From positions 62,001 to 126,000 of the forward strand of contig JACKHG010000005.1 in assembly GCA_020639115.1 (NCBI GenBank): DNA of 64,000 nucleotides, in the 5' to 3' direction. The notes beneath the pieces are model-generated. The model was not told the DNA's origin. It saw nothing but the letters and a program-made list of their open reading frames with translations, and searched no databases. Position 1 is the stretch's first letter, and the number at the start of each line of letters is the position of its first letter. A program made the position numbers and the translations under genes. The stretch is from Phycisphaerales bacterium. Its GTDB lineage: Bacteria; Planctomycetota; Phycisphaerae; UBA1845. Below are positions 17,372 to 26,252 of this stretch, one piece after another.

Positions 17372-19069
17372 ATGCCCACGCTCCCGCTGGCTGCCAGCGT
17401 CAAAAGCCTCAACCGCCTCCAGCAGATCGCCCGCGTCCTCGCCCGGCACGGCTTCGGCCACATCGTCGAACGCATGAACCTCGGCCGATATTTGCCGATT
17501 CACAAGATCCTGCGCGTCGAGCTCAGCACCGAGGCCGCCTCCGTGCACAGCTCCGTGGGCCGCCGCCTGGCAGCCGCGTGCGCCGAACTCGGGCCCACCT
17601 TCGTCAAACTGGCTCAGACCATCTCCACCCGCCCCGACCTGCTGCCCGAGGACGTCACCGCAGAACTGCGCAGCCTGCAGGACCGCGTGCCCGCCTTCGA
17701 CCACGCCGTTGCCCGCACCATCATCGCCGAGGAGATCGGCGCCCCGGTCGAAAGCGCGTTTTCAGAATTCCCCAATGGGCCGTTCGCCTGCGGCAGCATC
17801 GGCCAGGTCTACCGCGCCCGTACCGCGGACGGCCACGCCGTCGTCGTCAAGGTGAAGCGCCCTGGCATCGATGCGACGATCCAGCACGATCTGCACCTGC
17901 TCAAGTGGATGGCCTCGGCAGCCGCGGAATGGATCCCCGAACTCGCCCGCTTCAAGCCGCCGCAGATCATCGACGAGTTCGAGCAGGTGCTGACCCACGA
18001 ACTCGACTTCATCAGCGAGGCCTCCGCCACCGCCCGCTTCGAGGAGGCCTTCGCCGACACCGACCACGTCGTCATCCCCCACGTGTTCTGGGAGCTGACC
18101 GGCCCCCGCGTCCTCACCCTCGGCGCCGTCAGCGGCTGCAACATCTCCGCCCTCACCGGTGCCGACAGCCGCGACGTCGACCGCCACCTGCTCGCCCGCC
18201 GCCTGGTCAACATGTACCTCACCCAATTCTTCGATATGCGGCTGTTCCACGCGGATCCCCACCCCGGAAACCTGCTGATCAGTCCGCCGGCGCAGATCGG
18301 CCTGATCGACTTCGGCCAGGTCGGCACCCTCAGCGAGGAGACCGCCGGCCAGCTCGTGATCATGATCGTCGCGATGGTCTACCGCGAGCCCCAGGTGGTG
18401 GTCGACGTGCTCACCGATCTCGGCGCCGTCGAACCCGACGCGGACGCGAAGGCGCTCGCCCGCGCCCTGCGCCAACTGCTCGACAAGTACCACGGCCTGC
18501 CGCTCAAGCGGCTCGACCTGGTCAGCATCTTCGGCGAGATCACCGCGGTGATGCGCGCCCACAACGTCACGCTGCCGCGCGAGATGATCCTGGTGCTCAA
18601 AACGATCACCACGATCGCCGGCACGGCCCTGAAGCTCGATCCCGGCCTCGACCTGATCACCATCCTCTCGCCGCGGCTCAAGGGGCTGATTGCCGGGCGC
18701 TTCTCCCCCGTCAGCCTGGCCCGCACCGGCGCCGTGGGCATCTGGCACCTGCTGAGCATCATGCGCACCGCGCCCGGGCAGCTCCGCACCGCGCTGCGTC
18801 AGGTCAGCCGCGGCAAGTGGCAGGTCCACATTCGCCACGAGAACCTCGAGCATCTCACCAAGGAAATGGATCGCTCGAGCAACCGTCTCGCCTTCGCCCT
18901 GGTCCTCGCAGCCATCATCGTTGGCAGCAGCGTGGTGATCCGGACCGACCCGGCTGTGCAGATCCTGGGCATGCCTCTTCAATGGCTGGGCATCGCCGGT
19001 TATCTTTTTGCAGGGGTGATGGGTATCCGCCTGCTCTGGGCCATCTTCCGCAGCGGACGTCTTTCCTGA
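17372..19069 (+). CDS. AarF/ABC1/UbiB-family atypical kinase
   Basis: This 565-residue protein is an ABC1/UbiB protein-kinase-like ATPase. The family-specific KxGQ region appears as FVKLAQTISTRPDLLP (about residue 79), the Ala-rich loop as ACGSIGQVYRA, the ATP-binding Lys as VVVKVKRPG, the catalytic loop as HADPHPGN (about 293) and the metal motif as DFGQVG (about 313). Two C-terminal hydrophobic helices (about 505-550) suit the membrane-bound position of UbiB proteins, which act in isoprenoid quinone biosynthesis and lipid handling. The Gly of KxGQ is Ala here, a common variation. It starts at ATG 17372 with GGAAGG about 13 bases upstream. There is no quinone operon nearby, so the lipid target is open. 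Confidence 0.9.
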   Translation: MPTLPLAASVKSLNRLQQIARVLARHGFGHIVERMNLGRYLPIHKILRVELSTEAASVHSSVGRRLAAACAELGPTFVKLAQTISTRPDLLPEDVTAELRSLQDRVPAFDHAVARTIIAEEIGAPVESAFSEFPNGPFACGSIGQVYRARTADGHAVVVKVKRPGIDATIQHDLHLLKWMASAAAEWIPELARFKPPQIIDEFEQVLTHELDFISEASATARFEEAFADTDHVVIPHVFWELTGPRVLTLGAVSGCNISALTGADSRDVDRHLLARRLVNMYLTQFFDMRLFHADPHPGNLLISPPAQIGLIDFGQVGTLSEETAGQLVIMIVAMVYREPQVVVDVLTDLGAVEPDADAKALARALRQLLDKYHGLPLKRLDLVSIFGEITAVMRAHNVTLPREMILVLKTITTIAGTALKLDPGLDLITILSPRLKGLIAGRFSPVSLARTGAVGIWHLLSIMRTAPGQLRTALRQVSRGKWQVHIRHENLEHLTKEMDRSSNRLAFALVLAAIIVGSSVVIRTDPAVQILGMPLQWLGIAGYLFAGVMGIRLLWAIFRSGRLS

Positions 19070-19135
19070 GGGCCGTCCCGATGACGGTGGGCGGCGGGGC
19101 TTGACTGCGCGGCTGAGCAGAACCATGGCAGAACC

Positions 19136-19609
19136 ATGTTTGAACTGAACATCACCTGGTGGGAACTCGCGGGACGGTTGCTCCTGGCGGCTGTCCTGGG
19201 CGGCGTGCTCGGGTGGGATCGCGAGGCGCACAACAAGCCGGCGGGGGTGCGCACGTTCATGATCGTCGCGCTGGGTTCGACCGGGCTGGCGCTGATCGCC
19301 GACGGGCTCTTCGAGGTGATGCGGCGCGAGCCGCAACTCTACGGCGGCCTCGACCCCTCCCGGATCCTGCAGGGGATCATCGGCGGGATCGGCTTCATCG
19401 GCGCCGGCACGATCATCCGTGGCGAGGCCAAGGTCCAGGGGATCACCACCGCCGCCGGCATCTGGCTCGCGGCGGCCGTTGGCATCGCCGTCGGCCTCGG
19501 CAGCTACAGCCTGGCGATCGCGTTGTCGGCACTCGGCGTGATCGTGCTCGCTGCCGTGGGTTTCTTCACGGTGCGGGTGCTCGACCAGAAGGATGGTCCG
19601 GACGACTAG
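19136..19609 (+). CDS. MgtC/SapB-family membrane protein
   Basis: This 157-residue protein has the MgtC N-terminal domain: about four hydrophobic helices, VLGWDREAHNKPAGVRTFM after the first, GGIGFIGAGTIIRG in the middle and VQGITTAAGIWLAAAVG after it. These match the conserved core of the family, whose best-known member MgtC modulates ATP synthase and supports growth at low magnesium. This protein lacks the long cytoplasmic C-terminal domain of Salmonella MgtC, so it is the short SapB-like form. It starts at ATG 19136, 66 bases after the UbiB-type gene on the same strand, so co-transcription is possible. It converges with the pilin-like gene. Confidence 0.9.
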   Translation: MFELNITWWELAGRLLLAAVLGGVLGWDREAHNKPAGVRTFMIVALGSTGLALIADGLFEVMRREPQLYGGLDPSRILQGIIGGIGFIGAGTIIRGEAKVQGITTAAGIWLAAAVGIAVGLGSYSLAIALSALGVIVLAAVGFFTVRVLDQKDGPDD

Positions 19610-19621
19610 CCGGCCTCACAA

Positions 19622-20410
19622 CTAATGCATCGTGGCGTGGGCCGTTGGGTCGTACCAGTCCTTGAGGGTCTGCTTTTCCGGCTTGGCACGTTCGATGTGC
19701 AGATCGAGGTAGAGGGAGTGGATGCCGCTGGGATGGCGCTCGCTGTTCGCGACGCGCGGGTAGATGCCGCGGGGCAGGTGCATGCCGCGCGTGACGTCGT
19801 GGGCCCCGAGCAACGTGGGCAGCTCGCGATGGGCCTCGGACAGGAAGATGATGGCGGCGGGCTTGCGCACCCACGAGATGCGCACGAGTTGCTTGGCGTC
19901 TCTCACGACGTATTCCAGTCGCGGGAAAGCAAGGGGATTGATGGACGGCAGCAGTTCGTCGTCTTCCGTGTACACGACTTCCTCGTAGTTCAGATAAAAA
20001 TCGTTGTACACGTAGTCCAGCGGCTGATCGTCACTCAGCTTGCCGTCGATGGTCGGCACGCCCTTGGGAAAATCAGCGCACTGAAACTCGGGCATCTTGG
20101 CGAACTGCGGTTCGAGCGGCTGCGTTTCGTCGTAATGCAGCCCCAGTTCCGCGGTGAGAAACGCGGCGTAGGGGAGCCGGTTGCCGTACGGCGTCATCAT
20201 CTCCCGCGGGATGTACCCGTTGTACTCCTGGAAGTACATGTCCAACGCGATGCCCTGCTGGTGCAGGCTGCTGCCGCACAGCACCGCCCGCGCCTGCCGG
20301 CGCGCCTTGCGCAGGCTCGGCAACAAGATCGAAACCAGCAGCGCAATAACCGAGATGACCACGAGCAGCTCAACCAGCGTAAACGCCGGCCGCCGCACAC
20401 CGTGCCGCAT
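19622..20410 (-). CDS. Type IV pilin-like (prepilin N-terminal motif) secreted protein
   Basis: This 262-residue protein starts at ATG 20410 with GGGGGC upstream. The N-terminus MRHGVRRPAFTLVELLVVIS has the prepilin peptidase site and Glu5 of the FTLVELLVVI motif, followed by a long hydrophobic helix. This is the general class of planctomycete pseudopilin-like proteins (DUF1559-like/H-X9-DG type). The remainder is a globular domain with Cys residues (CGSSLHQQGIALDMY, FQCADFPKG) and HLPRGIYPR near the end. Such proteins occur in very many copies in planctomycetes and their individual roles are mostly unknown. It is divergent from the beta-barrel operon. Confidence 0.85.
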   Translation of the reverse strand: MRHGVRRPAFTLVELLVVISVIALLVSILLPSLRKARRQARAVLCGSSLHQQGIALDMYFQEYNGYIPREMMTPYGNRLPYAAFLTAELGLHYDETQPLEPQFAKMPEFQCADFPKGVPTIDGKLSDDQPLDYVYNDFYLNYEEVVYTEDDELLPSINPLAFPRLEYVVRDAKQLVRISWVRKPAAIIFLSEAHRELPTLLGAHDVTRGMHLPRGIYPRVANSERHPSGIHSLYLDLHIERAKPEKQTLKDWYDPTAHATMH

Positions 20411-20686
20411 GTTCAGCCCCCGACTCGACTTGCTCGCCCCTGCCCCGGTGGCCCACAACTTCGCTGCACGTCAAAAACGCGCACCGATGCCCGATAAATC
20501 ATACCGAATCCGCCGCGCCGGAGTCAACGCGTCAGCCGGCGTCTCTCGGTCAATTCACACGCCGGCTACGTGCCGGAATCCATTCCCGCACTGCCCGCGC
20601 AGGAACGCGACTGTGCCGGCCCCGCGGCAATATCGGACCGGGTAACATCCCGGCCCGCGCAGTTTACCCAAAACCCGAACCGCCGT
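20411..20686. other. Divergent intergenic region, left part
   Basis: These 276 bases upstream of the pilin-like gene should contain its promoter. I see no gene or strong motif here; the rightward promoter and leader hairpin are listed separately. Confidence 0.35.
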
Positions 20687-20716
20687 TTGACTTCATCCCC
20701 ATTGAAATCCTATATA
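20687..20716 (+). promoter_or_regulatory. Candidate promoter of the beta-barrel/lipoprotein/FecR operon
   Basis: TTGACT and TATATA are separated by 18 bases in an AT-rich patch. The -35 matches consensus at 5/6 and the -10 at 4/6. It lies 244 bases upstream of the ATG at 20960, giving a long leader that contains the hairpin at 20748-20782. Confidence 0.45.
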
Positions 20717-20747
20717 GAAGGTGAAAGCTGTCGTGTCCCCTTTCAGT

Positions 20748-20782
20748 GGCCCCGCGCACTCGGTAACGAGTCGCGCGGGGCC
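20748..20782 (+). promoter_or_regulatory. Strong leader hairpin with GTAA tetraloop
   Basis: GGCCCCGCGC pairs with GCGCGGGGCC, and ACTCG pairs with CGAGT, around a GTAA loop, with one bulged C. The 15-bp stem closed by a GNRA-type loop sits about 30-65 bases downstream of the candidate promoter. It could stabilise the transcript, act as an attenuator, or be a repeat element. No long T-tract follows. Confidence 0.5.
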
Positions 20783-20959
20783 CGTATCTTGCGCCCTCCC
20801 CGCAATCTCCGCCGAAAACCCATAGGCCGCGGCCTGCCACGACCTGACAGCTTGATCTTTCTGCCGCCAAACGCGACCATGCCGCCCTGCAGAAGCAGTC
20901 ACAGGCCCCGCGGACGGGGCCGGGCAGCCCGGTACACGGTTGACCTCGATACGGTTGAT

Positions 20960-22393
20960 ATGGTGCAGATACATCCACGCCGCCTCGACTTGATTACGCT
21001 CGCGATGACCGTCGCCGTACTGGCGGGCAGCGCGCCGCGCGCCGCCGCCCAAGGCGGCCCGACGGAGAGCTTCCTCAATCAGCAGCAGGCCGCGCGCCGC
21101 GCCATCTGGGACCAGATCGACGACGAACTCTCCCCGGCCCAGGCCGCGGACTTCGATTACGGCGGGTCCTACACGTTTCACCTTTTCGTTTACGACGACG
21201 GCGTGCAATCATCGCGCACCTTCCGCCGCAACGACCTACGCCTCTGGTCGCGCGTCGTCCTCGACGAGGGCGCCCACGAGTTCTTCGCCCGCGTCCGCCT
21301 CAGCTACCTCGACTTCAACACCGGCGACTCGTACGACGGCAACGACGACGATTGGGATGGCCCCAATCTCGAGCGCGGCTTCTACCGCTTCGACCTGCGC
21401 AAGGCCCTCCGCGCTGCCGGACGCGACAGCCTCGACTGGAACCTGCAGCTCAAGCTCGGCCGCGACCTCACCAAGTTCGGTACCGGCCTCGCCCTCTGGC
21501 AGGTGCTCGACCAGGCGAACGTGCAGCTCACCGCCGCCGGCTTCGAGTGGACCGCACTCGTCGCCCAGACGGTCGGCAGCCAGCTCGACATCGACCGCTC
21601 GCGCCCGCTCGACCGCTCGCGCCGCGCGTTCTTCGGCGGCCAGGTCCGCTACCTCGGCTGGGAACAGCACCGCCCGTTCGCCTACGCCCTCTGGCAGAGC
21701 GACCACAACCGTGAAACCTTTCCGACGCCGCTGCAGCAGTTCGACTACGACTCGTACTACCTCGGCATCGGCTCCGAGGGCGAGCTGATCGATCGCCTGC
21801 GCTACGGTGCCGAGTTTGTCTACGAGGGCGGCAAGAGCTACGGCAACCGCCGCGCCTTCCGCCGCGACGACATCCACGCGTGGGCCTTCGACGCCCAGCT
21901 CGAGTACCTCTTCGATCACCCCACGCAACCCAAGGCCAGCTTCGAGTACCTCTTCGCCAGCGGCGACGACGACCGCTACGCGAGCCCCACCAACGCCATC
22001 GGCGGCAACCGCTTCGATCGCACCGACCGCAGCTTCAACGCGTTCGGCTACCGCGACACCGGCCTGGCCTTCGCCCCGGTGATCAGCAACCTGCACATGT
22101 GGCGGGCCGGCGCGTCGTTCTACCCCTTCGCCGGTGACCGCCGGCTCGACCGGCTCGAACTCGGCACCAACTGGTTCCTCTACTGGAAAAACCACCACGA
22201 GGGCGCGGTCTCCGATCCGACCGCGAACCGCCGCAGCGGGTACCTCGGCTGGGAAATGGACTATTACGCCAACTGGCAGATCACCAACGACCTGTCCTGG
22301 ACCGTGCGCGGCGGGCTGTTCTTCCCCGGCGATTCCTTCGCCGACGAATCGACGCGGCCCTTCGTGCTCACCGGCATCAACTGGAGCTTCTGA
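20960..22393 (+). CDS. AlgE-type outer-membrane beta-barrel (alginate-export-like) protein
   Basis: This 477-residue protein starts at ATG 20960 with a signal peptide ending SAPRAAAQ; an ORF extending to 20570 is only an open run. The mature part is a series of amphipathic beta strands rich in Tyr, Trp, Phe, Asp and Arg (LWSRVVLDEGAHEFFARVRL, LGRDLTKFGTGLALW, GQVRYLGWEQHR) and ends in Phe (LTGINWSF), as expected for an outer-membrane barrel. The pattern fits the alginate-export family, which moves anionic polysaccharide through the outer membrane; an actual alginate role is not shown, as no alginate genes are nearby. Its stop overlaps the next start (TGATG), implying coupled translation with the lipoprotein. 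Confidence 0.82.
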   Translation: MVQIHPRRLDLITLAMTVAVLAGSAPRAAAQGGPTESFLNQQQAARRAIWDQIDDELSPAQAADFDYGGSYTFHLFVYDDGVQSSRTFRRNDLRLWSRVVLDEGAHEFFARVRLSYLDFNTGDSYDGNDDDWDGPNLERGFYRFDLRKALRAAGRDSLDWNLQLKLGRDLTKFGTGLALWQVLDQANVQLTAAGFEWTALVAQTVGSQLDIDRSRPLDRSRRAFFGGQVRYLGWEQHRPFAYALWQSDHNRETFPTPLQQFDYDSYYLGIGSEGELIDRLRYGAEFVYEGGKSYGNRRAFRRDDIHAWAFDAQLEYLFDHPTQPKASFEYLFASGDDDRYASPTNAIGGNRFDRTDRSFNAFGYRDTGLAFAPVISNLHMWRAGASFYPFAGDRRLDRLELGTNWFLYWKNHHEGAVSDPTANRRSGYLGWEMDYYANWQITNDLSWTVRGGLFFPGDSFADESTRPFVLTGINWSF

Positions 22394-22863
22394 TGCGCAG
22401 CGGCTTTTGCATGCGGCGCGCCCGGCGCCTTTCGCTCGGCCTGGTGGCGGTCCTCGCCCTCACCGGGTGTTCGCAGCACCGCCACTACACGCCGCCGGTG
22501 GATCCCAACCAGCTCACCGACATCCAGTTCGTCCACTACCTCGAAACCGTGCCCGTCGTCACCTTCGGTGAGGGCTGCCGGGCGGTACTTATCGCAGCCG
22601 ATGGGGCCGACCGGTTCGACTCCTTCGCCGCCCGCTACGCCGAACTCGAGCGCCGCGGCTGGGTCCGCGACGCCTGGGGCCTCGAGGCCGACGACCTCCT
22701 CGACCTCGGCACGATGTGCTTTATGGCCGCCGAAGCTTGCGACCTGCCCCCCAGCGCCAGCTCGACCGTTCTCGGCTCCTGGGGACTCAGCGACCGCCGT
22801 TACGCTGTCCGCAAGGCCGTCGCCGCCAAACTGGTCGCCTCGGGCCGTACTTCATGCCGATGA
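22393..22863 (+). CDS. Small lipoprotein of unknown function, probably frameshifted at its end
   Basis: This 156-residue frame has a lipoprotein signal (VAVLALTGCSQ; lipidated Cys about residue 27). The rest is mostly helical, with TVPVVTFGEGCRAVL, DLGTMCFMAAEACDL and RRYAVRKAVAAKLV. It ends abruptly in SGRTSCR. In the overlapping frame the text continues as LGPYFMPMTGGATVWMMGR and TDDFLNHRGVYAKPEP, which reads like the natural end of such a domain. That second frame runs without a stop into the FecR gene. A one-base slip near 22845 is therefore likely, either a mutation or a sequencing error. It overlaps the stop of the beta-barrel gene. Confidence 0.65.
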   Translation: MRSGFCMRRARRLSLGLVAVLALTGCSQHRHYTPPVDPNQLTDIQFVHYLETVPVVTFGEGCRAVLIAADGADRFDSFAARYAELERRGWVRDAWGLEADDLLDLGTMCFMAAEACDLPPSASSTVLGSWGLSDRRYAVRKAVAAKLVASGRTSCR

Positions 22864-23027
22864 CCGGCGGCGCCACCGTCTGGATGATGGGCCGCACCGA
22901 CGATTTCCTGAACCACCGTGGCGTCTACGCCAAGCCCGAACCGGCTGCGGGCGAAATTGACCCGCCCAAGCGGTCGCCAGCCGCTTTTGTGCGGGCCTAT
23001 ACCGATGACAGCCGGGAGGGAAAGCTC

Positions 23028-24071
23028 ATGTTTCGACGTGCCTGCACATTCGCCGCTCTGATCGCCATCGGTGCCTGCGCGCTCCGCGCATCAGCCCAGC
23101 CAGCCCCCACGCCGGCGGCTACGCCTGCGCCCCAGCGCGCCACCGCGACGCCATCAGCTCGTCCGGTCCAGCCCGCACCTGCGCCAAGCAGCACTGCAAA
23201 CCCGTCGCCAACCACCCGTCCGGCCCAATCCCAGGCAGCCCAACCGGCGGGCGCGGACGACGCCGAGGCCCTCAAGGCCAAGGTGATCGAGGTCGAGGGG
23301 ACGGTTGAATTCGCGCTCGGGGACGCCGATGCGTTCGATCTGAAGGCGTGGAAGCCGGTGACGGTGGACATGGAACTCGCCCCCGACACGCAGATCCGCA
23401 CGGGCATGCGTTCCCACTGCACCCTGCAGTTCGGCGAAGGCCCCAACATCACCGTGATCCAGCTCCGCCGCGGCACGCAGGCCAAGATCCTCGAATACCG
23501 CCGCACCATCGACGAGCAGCGCATCCGCATCGGCCTCGGCTACGGGGCTGTCCGCGGCGGCAGCAGCGAGGGCACCCTGCGCAGCGACGTTGTCGTCGAC
23601 TCCACCGTCGCCACGCTGGCCAAGCGCGGCACCGAGGGTTGGGAAATCGAAATCGAGCCCGTGAGCGGCACGTTCCGCATCTCCCTGTCACGCTCCGGAC
23701 TCGTCGAGGCGTTCTCCAAGGCGACCGGGGAGAGCCAGGAGGTCGAGCCCGGCGAGTACGTTTCGGATTCCACGATCGCCCGGCTCTGGATCAACCAGGA
23801 CATCTTCGACCGCGCCATCGAGTTCTACGAGCCGTTCTCGCTGACGGAGTATGAAGTGGAGTTCATGTTCGCCGAGACGACCGGCTACAGCAGCCTGGGC
23901 AACTCCGGCCACGAACTCTACGGCATCGCGTCGCGCCGCCCCCAGCAGCTCGGCGTTCCCACCGGCGGATACCCCGGCGTCGGAACCGTCGTGCTCCAGC
24001 CCGCTCCGGTCAGCCGCGCCGAGGGCAACTTCGGCTTCGGCCAGACCTTCCGCGTACTGGTGGGACGCTAG
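23028..24071 (+). CDS. FecR-domain secreted protein
   Basis: This 347-residue protein starts at ATG 23028, preceded by GGGAGGG eight to ten bases upstream. A signal peptide ends around ALRASA. Residues about 20-75 form a low-complexity Pro/Ala/Gln linker, and residues about 80-250 a FecR-type beta domain (VIEVEGTVEFALGD, VDMELAPDTQIRTG, VVVDSTVATLAKRGTEGWEI). FecR domains in this setting are periplasmic and not obviously coupled to a TonB sensor; no FecI-type sigma factor is adjacent. The C-terminal ~90 residues are unassigned and contain GYSSLGNSGHELYGIA. It is the third gene of the beta-barrel unit. Confidence 0.82.
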   Translation: MFRRACTFAALIAIGACALRASAQPAPTPAATPAPQRATATPSARPVQPAPAPSSTANPSPTTRPAQSQAAQPAGADDAEALKAKVIEVEGTVEFALGDADAFDLKAWKPVTVDMELAPDTQIRTGMRSHCTLQFGEGPNITVIQLRRGTQAKILEYRRTIDEQRIRIGLGYGAVRGGSSEGTLRSDVVVDSTVATLAKRGTEGWEIEIEPVSGTFRISLSRSGLVEAFSKATGESQEVEPGEYVSDSTIARLWINQDIFDRAIEFYEPFSLTEYEVEFMFAETTGYSSLGNSGHELYGIASRRPQQLGVPTGGYPGVGTVVLQPAPVSRAEGNFGFGQTFRVLVGR

Positions 24072-24102
24072 CGGCTCGTCCGCAGGCCGCAGATTGCGCA
24101 GT

Positions 24103-24158
24103 CCGCACAAGTGCGGCGCTCTGGTGAAAGCCGATGAAGCTGTAACCGCAGTGAGTAC
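24103..24158 (+). repeat. Diverged copy of the intergenic repeat, with a small hairpin
   Basis: CCGCAC and GTGCGG form a 6-bp hairpin with an AA loop at 24103-24116. Positions 24133-24158 match 20 of 26 bases of the segment that follows the GA hairpin at 38283-38308 (core TAACC and CAGTGAG). It looks like a decayed member of the repeat family seen at 37.2, 38.2 and 45.1 kb. Confidence 0.4.
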
Positions 24159-24315
24159 CGCGGCGTGGGCTCACGCGCCATTCAGGTTCCTTCAGCCTCG
24201 CTTGACGCGACAAATCCCACCCGTCGCATTATGATCTTTCCCACGCTCGTGGCTCGAAGATAACAACCTGACGACCGCCGCCGCACCCGCAGCGGCCCCG
24301 ATCGGAACTGCCCGC

Positions 24316-26184
24316 ATGCACGCTCCACGCGATCAACAGAAGACGCCGTCCCGTATCGAAGTCGAAACCTCAACCCGCGAGAACGGCACCAGCCCGCTGC
24401 TCTTCGAAATCGCCTGGGAAGTCTGCCGCCAGGTCGGCGGCATCTACACCGTCCTCCGCTCCAAGGCCGCGATCAGCCAGGAACTCTACGGCGACCGCTA
24501 CTGCCTGATCGGCCCCTACGCCCCCGGCAGCGCCGCCATCGAGTTCGAGGAGCTCGAACCCGGCGAAATCCTCGGCCCCACCATTGAGAAACTCCGCTCC
24601 GCCGGCACGCACGTGCACTACGGCCGCTGGCTGGTCACCGGCCACCCGCGCGTGCTGCTGCTCGACTTCTTCGCCAGCTTCAACCGCCTCAACGAGTTCC
24701 GCGGCCGCTACTGGCAGGATTGCGGAATCCACTACCCGGACAACGACAGCGAGACCAACGACGCCGTTGCCTTCGCCTACCTGCTCGCCGAGTTCTTCGA
24801 GGAATTCTGCCGCCAGAACACGGCGAATCGGCCGGTGATCGCGCACTTCCACGAGTGGCTGGCCAGCGCCGCGCTGCCCATCATCCGCCAGCGCGACCTG
24901 CCTCTCGCCACCGTGTTCACCACGCACGCGACGCTGCTGGGCCGCTACCTCTGCGCGTCCACCCGCGATTTCTACGAGCGCCTGCCGTGGATCAACCCCG
25001 ACGTCGAGGCCGGCGAACGGCAGATCTACCACCGCTACTGCATCGAGCGCGCCGCCAGCGCCAGCGCCCACGTGTTCACCACCGTCTCGGACATCACCGC
25101 GCTCGAGGCCGACCACCTGCTCAAGCGCCGCCCGGAGAAGATCCTGCCCAACGGCCTGCGCGTCGAGAAGTTCGCCGCCCTCCACGAGTTTCAGAACCTG
25201 CACCGCGAGTACAAGGACCGCATCCACCAGTTCGTGCAGGGGCACTTCTTCGGCTCGTACTCGTTCGACCTGGACAAGACGCTCTACGTCTTCACCTCCG
25301 GCCGCTACGAGTACCACAACAAGGGCATCGACATCTTCATCGAGGCCTTGTCGCGCCTGAACAACCACCTGATTCACGCGGGCTCCGACGTCACGGTCGT
25401 GGGCTTCATCGTGACCTCCGCGCCCACCCAGCACCTCAACGTGCAGGTGCTCCAGGCCCACTCCATGCTCGCCGAGATCAAGAGCAGTTGCGAGGAGATC
25501 GCGGAGAACTTCGAGCACCGCCTGCTGGCCATCACCGCCCGCGGTGAAATCCCCAAGATGCGCGACCTGCTCCGCCCCGAGGAGGAAGTCGTTCTCAAGC
25601 GGCTGATCCACTCCCGGGCCAAGCGCGACCTGCCGCCCATCGTGACGCACCACATGGTCGACGAGGCGAACGACCCCGTGCTGAACCATCTGCGCCACCG
25701 CCAGCTCTTCAACAACGCCCACGACCGCGTGAAGATCGTGTTCCACCCGCAGTTCATCAACCGCACCAACCCGCTCTTCCGCATGGACTACCCCGACTTC
25801 GTCCGCGGGTGCCACCTGGGGATTTTCCCATCGTACTACGAACCGTGGGGCTACACGCCCGCGGAGTGCGCGGTGATGGGCATCCCCTCGGTCTGCACGG
25901 ACCTTTCCGGCTTCGGCGCGTTCATCCAGGCCAACATCCTCGACGCGGAGGAGAACGGCATCTGGGTGCTCAAACGCCGCCACGTCGACGCGGGCGACAC
26001 CATCGACCAGCTCGCCAACGTGCTCATCCGCTTCACGCAGTACAACCGCCGCCAGCGGATCGAGCTGCGCAACCGCGTCGAGCGCATGAGCGAGTGCCTC
26101 GACTGGACCGTCCTGCACCCGGCCTACGAGGAGGCACGCGAACTCGCCCTGCAGCGCGCCTACCCGGCGCACGTGCGGGCCTGA
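24316..26184 (+). CDS. GT3-type glycogen synthase (animal/fungal type)
   Basis: This 622-residue enzyme would transfer glucose from UDP-glucose to glycogen. It matches the GT3 family rather than the bacterial GT5 GlgA. The N-terminus is EIAWEVCRQVGGIYTVLRSK, the donor-site segment SGRYEYHNKGIDIFIEALS lies near residue 335, and the E-x7-E motif is in YYEPWGYTPAE around residues 508-518, followed by CAVMGIPSVCTDLSGFG. GT3 enzymes are known in some Bacteroidetes, planctomycetes and other bacteria. The Arg-rich and phosphorylated regulatory tails of eukaryotic enzymes are not evident. It is convergent with PPK2, so the pairing is only positional, but both concern storage polymers. Confidence 0.9.
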   Translation: MHAPRDQQKTPSRIEVETSTRENGTSPLLFEIAWEVCRQVGGIYTVLRSKAAISQELYGDRYCLIGPYAPGSAAIEFEELEPGEILGPTIEKLRSAGTHVHYGRWLVTGHPRVLLLDFFASFNRLNEFRGRYWQDCGIHYPDNDSETNDAVAFAYLLAEFFEEFCRQNTANRPVIAHFHEWLASAALPIIRQRDLPLATVFTTHATLLGRYLCASTRDFYERLPWINPDVEAGERQIYHRYCIERAASASAHVFTTVSDITALEADHLLKRRPEKILPNGLRVEKFAALHEFQNLHREYKDRIHQFVQGHFFGSYSFDLDKTLYVFTSGRYEYHNKGIDIFIEALSRLNNHLIHAGSDVTVVGFIVTSAPTQHLNVQVLQAHSMLAEIKSSCEEIAENFEHRLLAITARGEIPKMRDLLRPEEEVVLKRLIHSRAKRDLPPIVTHHMVDEANDPVLNHLRHRQLFNNAHDRVKIVFHPQFINRTNPLFRMDYPDFVRGCHLGIFPSYYEPWGYTPAECAVMGIPSVCTDLSGFGAFIQANILDAEENGIWVLKRRHVDAGDTIDQLANVLIRFTQYNRRQRIELRNRVERMSECLDWTVLHPAYEEARELALQRAYPAHVRA

Positions 26185-26252
26185 CGGCCGCTTGGCAAAC
26201 GGCAGTTCCACGTCAGATGGCCTGATGTCCCGAATTTACTGCCCTGTTCAGG

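Noticed and set aside
16840..17475. 211-codon minus-strand frame in the long intergenic region
   Set aside because: No recognisable domain, low codon bias and overlap with the start of the UbiB-type gene.
17762..19336. Long minus-strand open frame opposite the UbiB-type gene
   Set aside because: It mirrors the GC-rich codons of the real gene and contains no family motifs. The same holds for long antisense frames at 24370-26211, 27263-29335, 30946-32670, 57336-59420 and 59478-61319.
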